Source: Pararhodobacter sp. CCB-MM2 (GTDB lineage: Bacteria > Pseudomonadota > Alphaproteobacteria > Rhodobacterales > Rhodobacteraceae). From it: 64,000 nucleotides of DNA. Positions 30,963 to 38,834 of the stretch are shown piece after piece (position 1 is the stretch's first letter; each line of letters begins with the position of its first letter). Both the position numbers and the translations under genes were made by a program. Where the stretch lies: contig NZ_LRRR01000005.1 in NCBI RefSeq assembly GCF_001691415.1, forward strand, positions 124,001-188,000. The letters are read 5' to 3'. The notes beneath the pieces were generated by a model that made no database searches, was not told the origin of the DNA, and saw nothing but the letters and a program-made list of their open reading frames with translations.

Positions 30963-32255
30963 TCACACGAACCAGATCGCGAAATCGCGCGCCTGTTCCG
31001 GGGTCATGTCCTTGGTCTTCTCGACCTCGACGCGCTTCATGTGGATGTGGTGGGCGCAATACTCCGCCCCCATCGCCGCGACCATCGCGGTATCGGCCTC
31101 GAGGTCATCGAGGGCCGCGCCGAGGCTCTCGGCCACGCCGAATGCCGCCGTCTGGCCCATGAAGCAATCCTGCGTCTCGGCCGCGGGCAGGTCGTAGCGG
31201 TTCTCATAGCCCAGCCGTGCCGCCTGAAGGACCGCCGCCACCGCCGCATAGGGGTTGGCCGAAGCATCCGCCATCCGGTGTTCGAGCCGCGCCTTCTTGC
31301 CGCCCTCGCCCGAGACGCGGGTGGTCACGCCGCGATGATCCTCGCCCCAGTTGCACCAATAGCCCGACATCGAGGCCGGCTGCAGCCGCGCGTAGGAATT
31401 GACCGAGGGTGCGGTCAGTGCGGCCATGGCCTTGTGGTGCTTCATCCAGCCCGAGACACAGCCCTGCCCCAGCTCGGTCAGCCCCGCGATGCCGCCCGTG
31501 TTGCCCGAGGAGAGCGCGTTATTGCCCGCCTTGTCGGCGAAGCTGAGGTTGACATGCATGCCCGAGCCACCCCGGTCGAACAACGGCTTCGGCAGGAAGC
31601 TGAGGATCACCCCCTTGCGGAAGGCCACCTCGCGCGCCAACTGGCGGAACAGGACGATATCGTCGACTGCTGCGAGAGCCTCGTCGAAGGCCAAAGTGAA
31701 CTCGTATTGCGGCGTGTCGTATTCGGTGGTGACCAGCTCCAGCTTGAAGCCCGCGGCCTCTGCCACCTCCCAGATCGCATCGATGAAGCCCAAGGGGTCG
31801 TTGAACGGCCCGCCGCCATAGACATGCCCGCCCGGCACGTCATAGGGCTGCAGGCTGCCATCCTCGGCGCGGGTGAAAGCGAAGGCCTCAAGTTCGATGC
31901 CGACCTTGGGCGTCAGGCCATGCACGGCCCAGCCGGCGATCGCATTCTTCAGCGCCGCGCGCCCGGCGATCGGGATCAGCGCGCCATGCCGGTCGTAAAG
32001 GTCGCCGGTGACCATATGCACGCCCGGCTCCCAGCCCGGCCGAATGTCATGCGCGTCCCAGCGCAGCTCCATATCCGGCAGGCCTTCAAGGCAGGCGGTG
32101 CCCGGCGCATCGACGATCAGATCCTTGTCGTAATGCACGGCAAAGCAGGGCTGGGCGAAACGGGTCGCGCCCGAGCCGATCTTCTCCTGCGGCAGGTATT
32201 TGCCGCGCAGGATTGACAGATGGTCACACCAGACGGGTCTGAGGCGGTCGCGCAT
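30963..32255 (-). CDS. Glutamine synthetase family protein (gamma-glutamyl-amide ligase type)
   Basis: 430 residues from the ATG at 32255 (GGGAGA about 10 bases upstream); a GTG at 32288 overlapping the P450 stop is an alternative. Catalytic GS segments are present but divergent from GlnA: IELEAFAF, GSGMHVNLSF, WGEDHRGVTTRV and RLEHRMADASANPYAAVAA. This is the PuuA/IpuC-like side of the family, which joins glutamate to amines. Placed between a P450 and its ferredoxin, it most likely gamma-glutamylates an amine produced by the P450. A housekeeping nitrogen role is unlikely. Confidence 0.8.
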   Translation of the reverse strand: MRDRLRPVWCDHLSILRGKYLPQEKIGSGATRFAQPCFAVHYDKDLIVDAPGTACLEGLPDMELRWDAHDIRPGWEPGVHMVTGDLYDRHGALIPIAGRAALKNAIAGWAVHGLTPKVGIELEAFAFTRAEDGSLQPYDVPGGHVYGGGPFNDPLGFIDAIWEVAEAAGFKLELVTTEYDTPQYEFTLAFDEALAAVDDIVLFRQLAREVAFRKGVILSFLPKPLFDRGGSGMHVNLSFADKAGNNALSSGNTGGIAGLTELGQGCVSGWMKHHKAMAALTAPSVNSYARLQPASMSGYWCNWGEDHRGVTTRVSGEGGKKARLEHRMADASANPYAAVAAVLQAARLGYENRYDLPAAETQDCFMGQTAAFGVAESLGAALDDLEADTAMVAAMGAEYCAHHIHMKRVEVEKTKDMTPEQARDFAIWFV

Positions 32256-32284
32256 GTTGTTCTTCTCCCTGTTCTTTTTGTTCT

Positions 32285-33541
32285 TCACGCCCGGCGGATA
32301 CGCACGGGCAGTTCCTTGATGCCGCCCACGAAATTCGAGCGGAGGAATTTATGCGGCCCGGCCGGTTCGATGGCGGCCAGCCGCTTCGCCAGTTCCTGGA
32401 ACAGCACCCGCACCTCCAAGCGCGCGAGATGCATCCCGAGGCACAGATGCGGCCCGCCCTGCCCGAAGCTCAGATGCTTGTTGGGCTTGCGTCCGAGGTC
32501 GACGCGGAAGGGCTGGTCGAAGGCCGTCTCGTCGCGGTTCCCGCTCGAGAACCAGTAGAGCACCTTGTCGCCCGCGCGCACAGTCTTGCCATGCATCTCG
32601 AAATCGCGGATCGCGGTGCGGCGGAAATAGAGCGCCGGGGTGGCCCAGCGGATGATCTCGTCGGGTGCCGTGTCCCAGATCTCGCCCGCCTGCATCTGGC
32701 CCAGCAATTCCGGCTGATGCGCCATCGCCTGAATGCCGGCGGCGATGGAATAGCGGGTGGTGTCATTGCCCGCCGCAACTAGCAGGCAGAAGAAGTTGCG
32801 GAACTCGGTCTCCGAGATCGTGCTGCCATCGGGGCCGGGCTGCAGGATCAGGTGCAGCACGCCTTCCGTATCGCCCCGCGCCGCCTTGTCCGCCATGAGT
32901 TTCTTCGCGTAATCATAGAGTTCCGCGCCGGCGGGCGAGTTGAAGGGCATCATCCGGTATTCATCGGTCGTCATCTTGTCGAGGACATGATCGGTGAAAT
33001 CCGGGTCCGTATTGGCGATGAGCGCGTCGCCCTTCGACACCAGCCACGGCAGGTCTTCGTCCGGCGTGCCGATGATCCGACCGAGCATCCGCATCGGCAA
33101 TTCGCGCGCGATGCGCTTCGTCGCGTCGAAGCTGTCTTCGGCCAGCGCCTCTTCGAGGATCTCGTCGCAGAGATCGCGGATCTGCTGCTCGAAGCCGGCG
33201 ATGACCTTCGGCGAGAAGGCCTTCGCGACCTTCATCCGCGTCTGCGTATGCTCAGGCGGATCGGTTTCCTGAAAGGTGCGCCGCGCGAGATATTCCTCGT
33301 AGGTCTGATCCTCCATCCGGATCCCGCGCGCCGAGGACAGCAGGTCCGTCTGCCGGTTCAGCGCGAGGATGTCCTCATGGCGGGTCACCGACCAGAAGCC
33401 CTCGCCCGCGTCCCAATCGGTCCAGCTGAGCGGATCCTCGCGGCGCATCCGTTGGAAGGTGTTGTGCGGGGCCCCGTGCACGAAGGTGTCATGCGAGGTC
33501 AGGTCGGCCTGCCCGTCGTCGGTTGGCGTCCAGATGGTCAT
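32285..33541 (-). CDS. Cytochrome P450 (bacterial class I)
   Basis: 418 residues, soluble. Haem-binding loop FGQGGPHLCLG with the thiolate Cys at about residue 367; I-helix oxygen-activation motif AAGNDTTR; K-helix EIIRW (ExxR). It is first in the operon with the GS-like protein and ferredoxin, with a strong AAGGAGGT ribosome binding site. It lacks a fused reductase, so it depends on a ferredoxin and a reductase. Substrate unknown; context suggests hydroxylation next to nitrogen in a secondary amine (inference). Confidence 0.93.
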   Translation of the reverse strand: MTIWTPTDDGQADLTSHDTFVHGAPHNTFQRMRREDPLSWTDWDAGEGFWSVTRHEDILALNRQTDLLSSARGIRMEDQTYEEYLARRTFQETDPPEHTQTRMKVAKAFSPKVIAGFEQQIRDLCDEILEEALAEDSFDATKRIARELPMRMLGRIIGTPDEDLPWLVSKGDALIANTDPDFTDHVLDKMTTDEYRMMPFNSPAGAELYDYAKKLMADKAARGDTEGVLHLILQPGPDGSTISETEFRNFFCLLVAAGNDTTRYSIAAGIQAMAHQPELLGQMQAGEIWDTAPDEIIRWATPALYFRRTAIRDFEMHGKTVRAGDKVLYWFSSGNRDETAFDQPFRVDLGRKPNKHLSFGQGGPHLCLGMHLARLEVRVLFQELAKRLAAIEPAGPHKFLRSNFVGGIKELPVRIRRA

Positions 33542-33612
33542 GCATACCTCCTTGCTTACCTTCGCTTGATTTGTATATTATTGGATCTGCAACGTATGCA
33601 AATGGAATTTTC
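33542..33612. promoter_or_regulatory. Divergent AT-rich promoter region, P450 operon / amidotransferase
   Basis: A 71-bp gap between divergent starts, clearly AT-richer than its surroundings. It contains TTGTATATTATTGG (33571-33584) and TGCAACGTATGCA (33588-33600, TGCA in both arms), the first faintly like the GTATAC-centred dyad before the gntR gene at 35530. Candidate site for the GntR or MarR regulator nearby. Confidence 0.35.
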
Positions 33613-34323
33613 ATGCATATCGCTTTTCTCGACGCGAACACCGACCGAAGCCCCCTCGCCGCCCGCAATCCCAGCGAGGCGGAGAAATTTCGGGCATTGC
33701 TGCAACCCCATGCGCCCGAGCTGGTGCTGCACGACTTCCGCGCGACCGAGGGCGCCTTCCCCGAGGGGCTGACGGGGTTCGACGGGATCATGGTCTCGGG
33801 CAGCCCGGCCTCGGTCAATGACGACGGCGCCTGGATCGCCCGGCTGTTGGACCTGATCCGCACGGCGGTGGCGCAGGAACTGCCGGTCTTCGGCGCCTGC
33901 TTTGGCCATCAGGCGGTGGCGCAGGCGCTCGGCGGTATGGTCGGGCGTAATCCGCAGGGCTGGGTGCTGGGCCGGGTGCAGGTGCCCACACTTTCGCCCG
34001 CGCCCTGGATGACGGGTGCCCCGGTGTCGGTCGGGCTGCACGCTGCCCATAACGAGCAGGTGCTCGTGCCCCCGCCCGGCGCGCAGGTCCTCGGCGGGAC
34101 CGACGCCACGCCGCATGGCCATCTGGCGCTCGGCACGAGGGTCTTCAGCACCCAATACCACCCCGAGATCACCAGCGCCTTCATGGACGAGCTGATCGAG
34201 GCGCTGGAGGACGAGATCGCCCCCGACGCCATCTCCCGTGCCCGGACATCGCGCGCGGATCCGCTGGATTCAGGGTTAATGGCCGAATGGATCGCCCACT
34301 TCTTCGCCCAAGCCCGCGGCTGA
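33613..34323 (+). CDS. Class I glutamine amidotransferase (GMP-synthase-like, C26)
   Basis: 236 residues from the ATG at 33613 (an upstream in-frame start would extend into the divergent promoter). Nucleophile elbow FGACFGHQ with the catalytic Cys, and the His-Glu pair in TQYHPEIT complete the triad. Stand-alone proteins of this class hydrolyse gamma-glutamyl amides, as PuuD does in putrescine degradation. Its position divergent to a GS-like ligase suggests it removes the glutamyl group that the ligase adds. Confidence 0.82.
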   Translation: MHIAFLDANTDRSPLAARNPSEAEKFRALLQPHAPELVLHDFRATEGAFPEGLTGFDGIMVSGSPASVNDDGAWIARLLDLIRTAVAQELPVFGACFGHQAVAQALGGMVGRNPQGWVLGRVQVPTLSPAPWMTGAPVSVGLHAAHNEQVLVPPPGAQVLGGTDATPHGHLALGTRVFSTQYHPEITSAFMDELIEALEDEIAPDAISRARTSRADPLDSGLMAEWIAHFFAQARG

Positions 34324-34357
34324 CGCCACAACCTTGACTTGTCCACAGGTCCCAGTA

Positions 34358-34386
34358 CTGTCCATGGATACGTTAACCATGGACAG
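34358..34386. promoter_or_regulatory. MarR operator: 10-bp inverted repeat before the marR gene
   Basis: CTGTCCATGG (34358-34367) and its exact complement CCATGGACAG (34377-34386) are separated by 9 bp, ending 5 bp before the marR ATG. A possible promoter lies just upstream: TTGACT at 34334-34339 with TACTGT 16 bp later. The dyad would cover the transcription start, as expected for autorepression. Confidence 0.7.
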
Positions 34387-34391
34387 GGCGC

Positions 34392-34859
34392 ATGGATCGC
34401 ACGACCCTCGGCAGTCTCGTCTGGACGCTCTCCACCCGCTGGCGGACCGAAGTCGACCGCGTCACCACCCCTCTCGGCCTGACGCATGCGCAATATTCGG
34501 CGCTGCTGACACTGACCTCGCTGACCCGGCGCGGCGCGAAACCGACGCAGCGCGCCTTGGCGGACAAGCTTTCCGTATCAGCGATTTACGCGTCGAAACT
34601 GCTTCGGGCGCTCGAGGCTCAGGGCCTCATCACCCGCCTCCAGAACCCGGAAGACAGCCGCTCGATCCTGCTCTCTCTCACCGACGAGGGTCAGGCCAAG
34701 ATCATCGAGGCCAAGGCTGCGGTTCAGGCTCTGGACGCAGAACTTACCGCCCCTCTCGGCGACCCCTATGGCGAGGATGCACAGCGCCTCCGGATCGCCC
34801 TGCGCAGCCTGATCCTGCATCAGGCACGGCGCGAGGCCGAACGGCAGAAAAAGGGTTAA
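34392..34859 (+). CDS. MarR-family transcriptional regulator
   Basis: 155 residues, winged-helix: GLTHAQYSALLTLTSL, recognition helix region RALADKLSVSAIYASKLLRALEAQGL (positions ~55-80) and wing NPEDSRSILLSLTDEG. It has a perfect inverted repeat in its own leader. It runs toward the gntR gene and overlaps it by 4 bp at the 3' ends, and is downstream of the amidotransferase gene, so it may be autoregulated and also control the P450/amidotransferase region. Confidence 0.88.
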   Translation: MDRTTLGSLVWTLSTRWRTEVDRVTTPLGLTHAQYSALLTLTSLTRRGAKPTQRALADKLSVSAIYASKLLRALEAQGLITRLQNPEDSRSILLSLTDEGQAKIIEAKAAVQALDAELTAPLGDPYGEDAQRLRIALRSLILHQARREAERQKKG

Positions 34860-35506
34860 CCTAGCGCCGCCAGCAGGTCCATCGCGGTCACCTGATCGAA
34901 TTGGACATGCGTCCGCATCGCCTCCTCCGCCGCCACGCTGTCACGCGCGAAGATCAGTTCGGCGATGGCCCGATGGTCCCGCGCCGAGGCCTCGATCGAG
35001 CCCGCGTAGCGGTAGCGCGCACGGTAATAAGCCATGAGCTTGCGGGCATTGGTCTTGATCATTTCCAGAAGAAACGCGTTACCTGCCGCCTCGGCCACCG
35101 TGCCATGGAAGCGCAGGTTGAGCTGGTAATAGGCATCGGGCTCGGCCTCGCCCAGCGTCGCAAAATGCGTCTCGCAGGCCGCAGTCGCCGCCTCCAGCGC
35201 GGCGCGGCCGCCGGCAGACAACCGGCGCGCGGCGAGGCCCGCCGCTTGTCCTTCTAGCTTCGCATGGACCTCGAGAATGGCGAGGAACTCCTCGAGCGAC
35301 GGCTTGAACACGACCACACCTTTGCGCGGCAGTCGTTTCACGAGCCCGGTCGCCTCGATCTGCATCAGGGCCTCGCGCACCGGGGTGCGGGAGACGCCGA
35401 ATTGCTGAACCAAGGTCGCCTCTTCGATCTCGTCACCGGGATTGAGCCGGCCTGTGTCAATCCAGTCGAAGAGCGTACTCAGAATGGTTTCGGTTTGGTT
35501 CGCCAC
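34856..35506 (-). CDS. GntR-family regulator, FadR/FCD subfamily
   Basis: 216 residues from a GTG start at 35506 (no ATG alternative in this frame). N-terminal winged helix with LVQQFGVSRTPVREALMQIEATGL and the FCD effector domain, whose metal-binding Asp/His pattern is suggested by NLRFHGTVAEAAGN and RDHRAIAELI. FCD proteins usually sense carboxylic acids. GntR regulators control known cyclic-amine P450 clusters in mycobacteria, which fits the neighbouring P450 operon, though control is unproven. Confidence 0.88.
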   Translation of the reverse strand: MANQTETILSTLFDWIDTGRLNPGDEIEEATLVQQFGVSRTPVREALMQIEATGLVKRLPRKGVVVFKPSLEEFLAILEVHAKLEGQAAGLAARRLSAGGRAALEAATAACETHFATLGEAEPDAYYQLNLRFHGTVAEAAGNAFLLEMIKTNARKLMAYYRARYRYAGSIEASARDHRAIAELIFARDSVAAEEAMRTHVQFDQVTAMDLLAALG

Positions 35507-35523
35507 GAAATGCCCGATCTGTT

Positions 35524-35550
35524 GCCGCCTTGCGTATACACAAAGGCGGC
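35524..35550. promoter_or_regulatory. GntR-type operator dyad before the gntR gene
   Basis: Arms GCCGCCTT (35524-35531) and AAGGCGGC (35543-35550) enclose GTATAC (35534-35539). TTGCGTATACACAA (35530-35543) is a near-palindrome of the form usual for FadR/FCD-subfamily operators. It lies 18 bp upstream of the GTG start. Confidence 0.55.
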
Positions 35551-35635
35551 CTGAGAACGCAAAGCATTCTGTGCCCTCGACAGCGGATCAGACCCCTTGC
35601 ACCCGCCGCGCCCCGAGGCTATTGCTGCACCGCAC

Positions 35636-35725
35636 GGAGAGGTGGCCGAGTGGTCGAAGGCGCACGCCTGGAAAGTGTGTAGGCGGGAGACCGTCTCCAG
35701 GGTTCGAATCCCTGTCTCTCCGCCA
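35636..35725 (+). tRNA. tRNA-Ser (anticodon GGA)
   Basis: 90 nt including an encoded CCA. Acceptor GGAGAGG pairs with TCTCTCC (one G-T pair); D-arm, a 7-nt anticodon loop CTGGAAA giving GGA, a long variable arm (class II) and T-arm CAGGG-TTCGAAT-CCCTG are all recognisable. Reads UCC and UCU serine codons. Confidence 0.97.
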
Positions 35726-35750
35726 CTTGCACATCGCGACCCCCAAAAAC

Positions 35751-35772
35751 AGGTCCCTTGCGGGGCCTTTTT
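35751..35772 (+). terminator. Intrinsic terminator after tRNA-Ser
   Basis: Stem AGGTCCC / GGGGCCT (one G-T pair) with a 4-nt loop, followed by a run of T ending at 35772, 25 bp after the tRNA. Confidence 0.75.
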
Positions 35773-36184
35773 GATGCGCGGAAGGCTCCGGGAAACGACT
35801 GTCGGACCAGACAGAGCGCGCGAGGCCGCCGGCACCGGTTATCACGTCTCTCAAGCGAAGGAGCACGATCCGACTCGCCCGCTTGAGGAATAAGAACCTT
35901 CGAATTGACGGTGCGGGCGTGGATCCGCCCAAGCGCGCCCCCGAGGATCGGGCTTGCTGAAACGACCGCTGCGATCACCGAAGCGAGCGCCCCGCGCCTG
36001 GCTATCCGAGGACATTGGCGCCAATTCGACGGGCCTCGGTTTCGACGCGCCCTGCGAGGACAGAACTAAACGACCACGTTTACGCCGCCGCCGAATCCGG
36101 ACATTTTACGGGGCTTGGAGCATAGGCAGTCAAGCACGACCGCATGCTGCCGAGGACCGATGTAAGATCGAGGAAGAGACCAGT
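35773..36184. other. Intergenic stretch without a supported gene
   Basis: About 410 bp between the tRNA terminator and the small monooxygenase. An open frame continues upstream of 36185 in the monooxygenase frame but its residues are arginine-rich and unconvincing. I see no other coding, RNA or repeat signal. Confidence 0.5.
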
Positions 36185-36457
36185 ATGGCTATCCGTCTGA
36201 CAGGGCGCCTGATTTGCGCCAGCGAGGAGCAAGCCGCCATCGTTCGGGAGTATCTGCCCGAGCATATTCGCCTGACGAAGGACGAAGCGGGTTGCCTCTA
36301 TTTCGATGTGAGCCACGCCGGGGCGATGACATGGGATGTCGAAGAGCGTTTTGTCGACAGAGCGGCCTTCGATACCCATCAGTCGCGGACACGCGCCAGT
36401 GAGTGGGGCCGTGCCACCATCGGCATCGCGCGCGAGTACGAAATCCACGAAACCTGA
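36185..36457 (+). CDS. Small antibiotic-biosynthesis-monooxygenase (ABM) domain protein
   Basis: 90 residues from the ATG at 36185, preceded by GAGGAAG. One dimeric alpha-beta barrel domain of the YgiN/ABM type: begins with a beta strand (IRLTGRLICAS), then EHIRLTKDEAGCLYFDVSHA and the conserved VEERFVDRAAFDTHQSR. Members include quinol monooxygenases and many proteins of unknown role. It stands alone, between tRNA-Ser and a convergent HupK-like gene. Confidence 0.72.
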   Translation: MAIRLTGRLICASEEQAAIVREYLPEHIRLTKDEAGCLYFDVSHAGAMTWDVEERFVDRAAFDTHQSRTRASEWGRATIGIAREYEIHET

Positions 36458-36551
36458 GCCCGCGACCGAGACCTGCCCGGCGAGAAGGCCGGGACGTTCC
36501 TCTCGTGGCGGTATCGACGGTCGCTTGTGAATTGCTCTGCCTGACGGGCTC

Positions 36552-37430
36552 TTAGCGATGCGCTTCGAGCAACTCTCGAAGGCTTGCAGGGCCACATGGA
36601 TCAAGGATTTCCAGCACGACAGGCGCCAGTTCATGACGCGCCACGTCCAGCGACGCGAGGCTCTGCTGCACCACCCCGCCCGCGGCTAGAAGGCAATCGG
36701 TCGGCGTCACCTGCCTGAAGGCGGTCACAACCCCGGCTTCAGATTTCAGCTGCAGGCCATAGATGCCGCGCATGGTGGAGACGATTGCCGACCCCGGCTC
36801 TGGAGAATATGGCGCGGGCAGCACTTTGTCGAAGACAGCGGCAATGTCGAACACCCGTGCGGTCGCGCGCCACAGGGGTCCCCGGCCCCGCGCCGCCTCG
36901 ATGGCCAACATCGCAGGGTTCGAAACGTGCCGCATGGCGGCCGAGTTTTCCAACGGCGCGACACTCCAAAGGTTACGAGGAGTCGCAAGCGGCAGTTTGG
37001 CACTGCACGCCTCGCCCTTCTCGAAAACCCGATCTATCGCGCGTAAGACGGGAGCCACGCCATGCCCCGAAAGCAGGAACTGGCCAAAGTCCGCCGCGCT
37101 GACGGGTTCGCCAAGCGGGCCGAATACGGCATCCAGAACGCTTGCCGGATCATCCGCCCAGTTTCCGGGAAGCGGCCGCGCGCCTAGCCCGAGATGCTCA
37201 GGCCAAGAGACGAAAAGCTTCAGCAGATGCTGGTGCACGATCTCGGTGGCGACATCCGCCGGAGCGCCCAGGCGCAGCGCAACGCTGACCGCTTGCGCGG
37301 TGGTGACACGGCACTGCGGAGACAGCCGAGGCAACATGGTCGCAACGACACCAATGGGTTTGCCGACGACCTTGGCGGCCAGCGCTTCAGACTCCGACAT
37401 CGGGAAAAGGGGCGGTCCGATCGTCTTCAT
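36552..37430 (-). CDS. HupK-like protein related to nickel-hydrogenase large subunit (tentative)
   Basis: 292 residues. The C-terminus has LEILDPCGPASLRELLEAHR, which recalls the DPC-x-x-C motif of hydrogenase large subunits but lacks the second Cys, and the N-terminal QCRVTTAQAVSVALRLGAP with LLKLFVSWPEHLGL recalls the corresponding N-terminal region. HupK proteins are catalytically dead large-subunit relatives that help hydrogenase assembly. No other hup/hyp gene is in the window, so it would be an orphan. The assignment is by eye and uncertain. Confidence 0.4.
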   Translation of the reverse strand: MKTIGPPLFPMSESEALAAKVVGKPIGVVATMLPRLSPQCRVTTAQAVSVALRLGAPADVATEIVHQHLLKLFVSWPEHLGLGARPLPGNWADDPASVLDAVFGPLGEPVSAADFGQFLLSGHGVAPVLRAIDRVFEKGEACSAKLPLATPRNLWSVAPLENSAAMRHVSNPAMLAIEAARGRGPLWRATARVFDIAAVFDKVLPAPYSPEPGSAIVSTMRGIYGLQLKSEAGVVTAFRQVTPTDCLLAAGGVVQQSLASLDVARHELAPVVLEILDPCGPASLRELLEAHR

Positions 37431-38834
37431 GGCAGGTCTCGATCCTGCTTGCCAAAGCCGGATACGGGACCGGACACGGGGCCGGATACGGGGCGCCCGC
37501 GGGCACTATTCGCTTGCGCCGTCCACCTCGGCGCGACGAAAGGCCATTGCCCGGCGCCGTAGACGCACGTTGCAGACGTGCCTCCCTTGGAAGAACAGAA
37601 ATTCACAAGCAGCTCAGATCTCCGGTTTCTGGCGCGAGAGCCTCGTTGGTCACACCTATCGGCAAAGCTTCGGCAGCCTCTGAAAGCCGCAACCGATGGA
37701 TAACGCGCAGAACGCGATTTAGTTCAACGTGGGACATACGGCATGGCTGACGCGACTTGCGCACCGGCTGCGCGCGAGCTGGACGCATGATGAGGACAAC
37801 CCCTCCTGATCAGACCCTCGTCCTTCTCTCCTCTCTTTGAAGGTCGTCTTGATCAGGCTTGATTGTTTCCCAAACCGCGCCAATCGCAACATGCGATTGA
37901 TAGGCATGTTTGAAGTGGCGGAATCTTGCTACGGGCACGCAGGGAATGGTCCCGATACGCTCTGCCCCGACACGATTGCCGCTTTTGCGAGCGCCTGACA
38001 GATGCGCGCAGAGACGGCCATGCCGCGACCGCGCCTTTCCACGCCCCGCCGCACCCAAGGTTCCGGTGACGCGTCGTTTCCGGCCGGAACAGGGTGACAT
38101 GCCGCAGAGATCGGTATTCAGGCCGCCCCCTCAAGCTGACGGTGCCGGAAATGCGCTGATATGAAGGCTGGACGGCGCACAGTGGGGAGGCCGTGTCCCC
38201 CGGCCCGGGAACCGATTCGCCGCGCGGGAGTTGGTTAATCCAAAGGGAAATTCAGATCCCGGCTGCTGGCATGACGCCTTTGAGCCCCTGAGAAAACAGG
38301 ACGAAGACATGAACGGCAAGAGCATCGCGATGAAGGGCGCGCGCAATCCCTTCGCTCTGGAGAGTGTCGAGAACACTCGTGGGATTCCGGGCCCGTTGGG
38401 CCGTCGCCCCCGCCGCCCCGAGGGAACACAAGGATTGGCGGCGTGGTTTGCGGGACGGATGGTCTCGCGCCTGCACTGACCGCCCGAATGAACCTTCTGT
38501 GATTTCCGCTGCGCCGTTGGAGGGGGCGCGCCCCTGCAACGCGGCGCGATCCGCGCGCCATGCTCGCTACGGATTTGGCTGATCCGTTGACGGACGACAC
38601 CGGTAGGCCGCGGCCTATGCTGCGGCGCGCACGGGTCATCTACGGGCCAGTGTCAGCCTCCTTAACCCCGCATCTCACCGACGATTGTTCAACTTTTGAT
38701 TGCAATCATACATTTCCCTTCCCACTGTGCTGATCCGATCTACCATATCTGGTAGTGTTCCCTTGTATCCGCGCGTGTGATTGACCTGCTTCCGCTACTG
38801 GGGCCGCGCGATAGGGGATGTCGGGTGGGGACCG
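37431..38834. other. 1.4-kb region with no supported gene
   Basis: Composition is visibly less GC-rich around 37560-37960 than in flanking genes. Contains an 8-bp inverted repeat CAATCGCA-ACA-TGCGATTG (37881-37899) and an inverted CCTGATCA / TGATCAGG pair (37805-37812, 37850-37857). A 56-codon frame at 38309-38479 begins MNGKSIAMKGARNPFALESV but has no recognisable relatives. The last ~140 bp look like the promoter region of the lysR gene. Confidence 0.5.
38697..38755. promoter_or_regulatory. Dyads in the lysR upstream region
   Basis: Two inverted repeats: TGATTGCAATCA (38697-38708, perfect 12-bp palindrome) and CTACCA-TATC-TGGTAG (38740-38755). They lie 80-140 bp upstream of the lysR-type start in an AT-richer segment, as expected for autoregulatory LysR sites; no divergent target gene exists here. 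Confidence 0.4.

Noticed and set aside
30963..32255. Housekeeping glutamine synthetase GlnA
   Set aside because: Catalytic segments diverge (EDHRGVTTRV, GSGMHVNLSF) and it lies inside a P450 operon; a gamma-glutamyl-amide ligase fits better.
35954..36184. N-terminal extension of the ABM-domain protein
   Set aside because: Arginine-rich and unlike the family; the ATG at 36185 has a good ribosome binding site and matches the domain start.
38309..38479. 56-codon open frame with a possible ribosome binding site
   Set aside because: Unrecognised sequence, weak start signal, and several overlapping frames of the same length in both strands.
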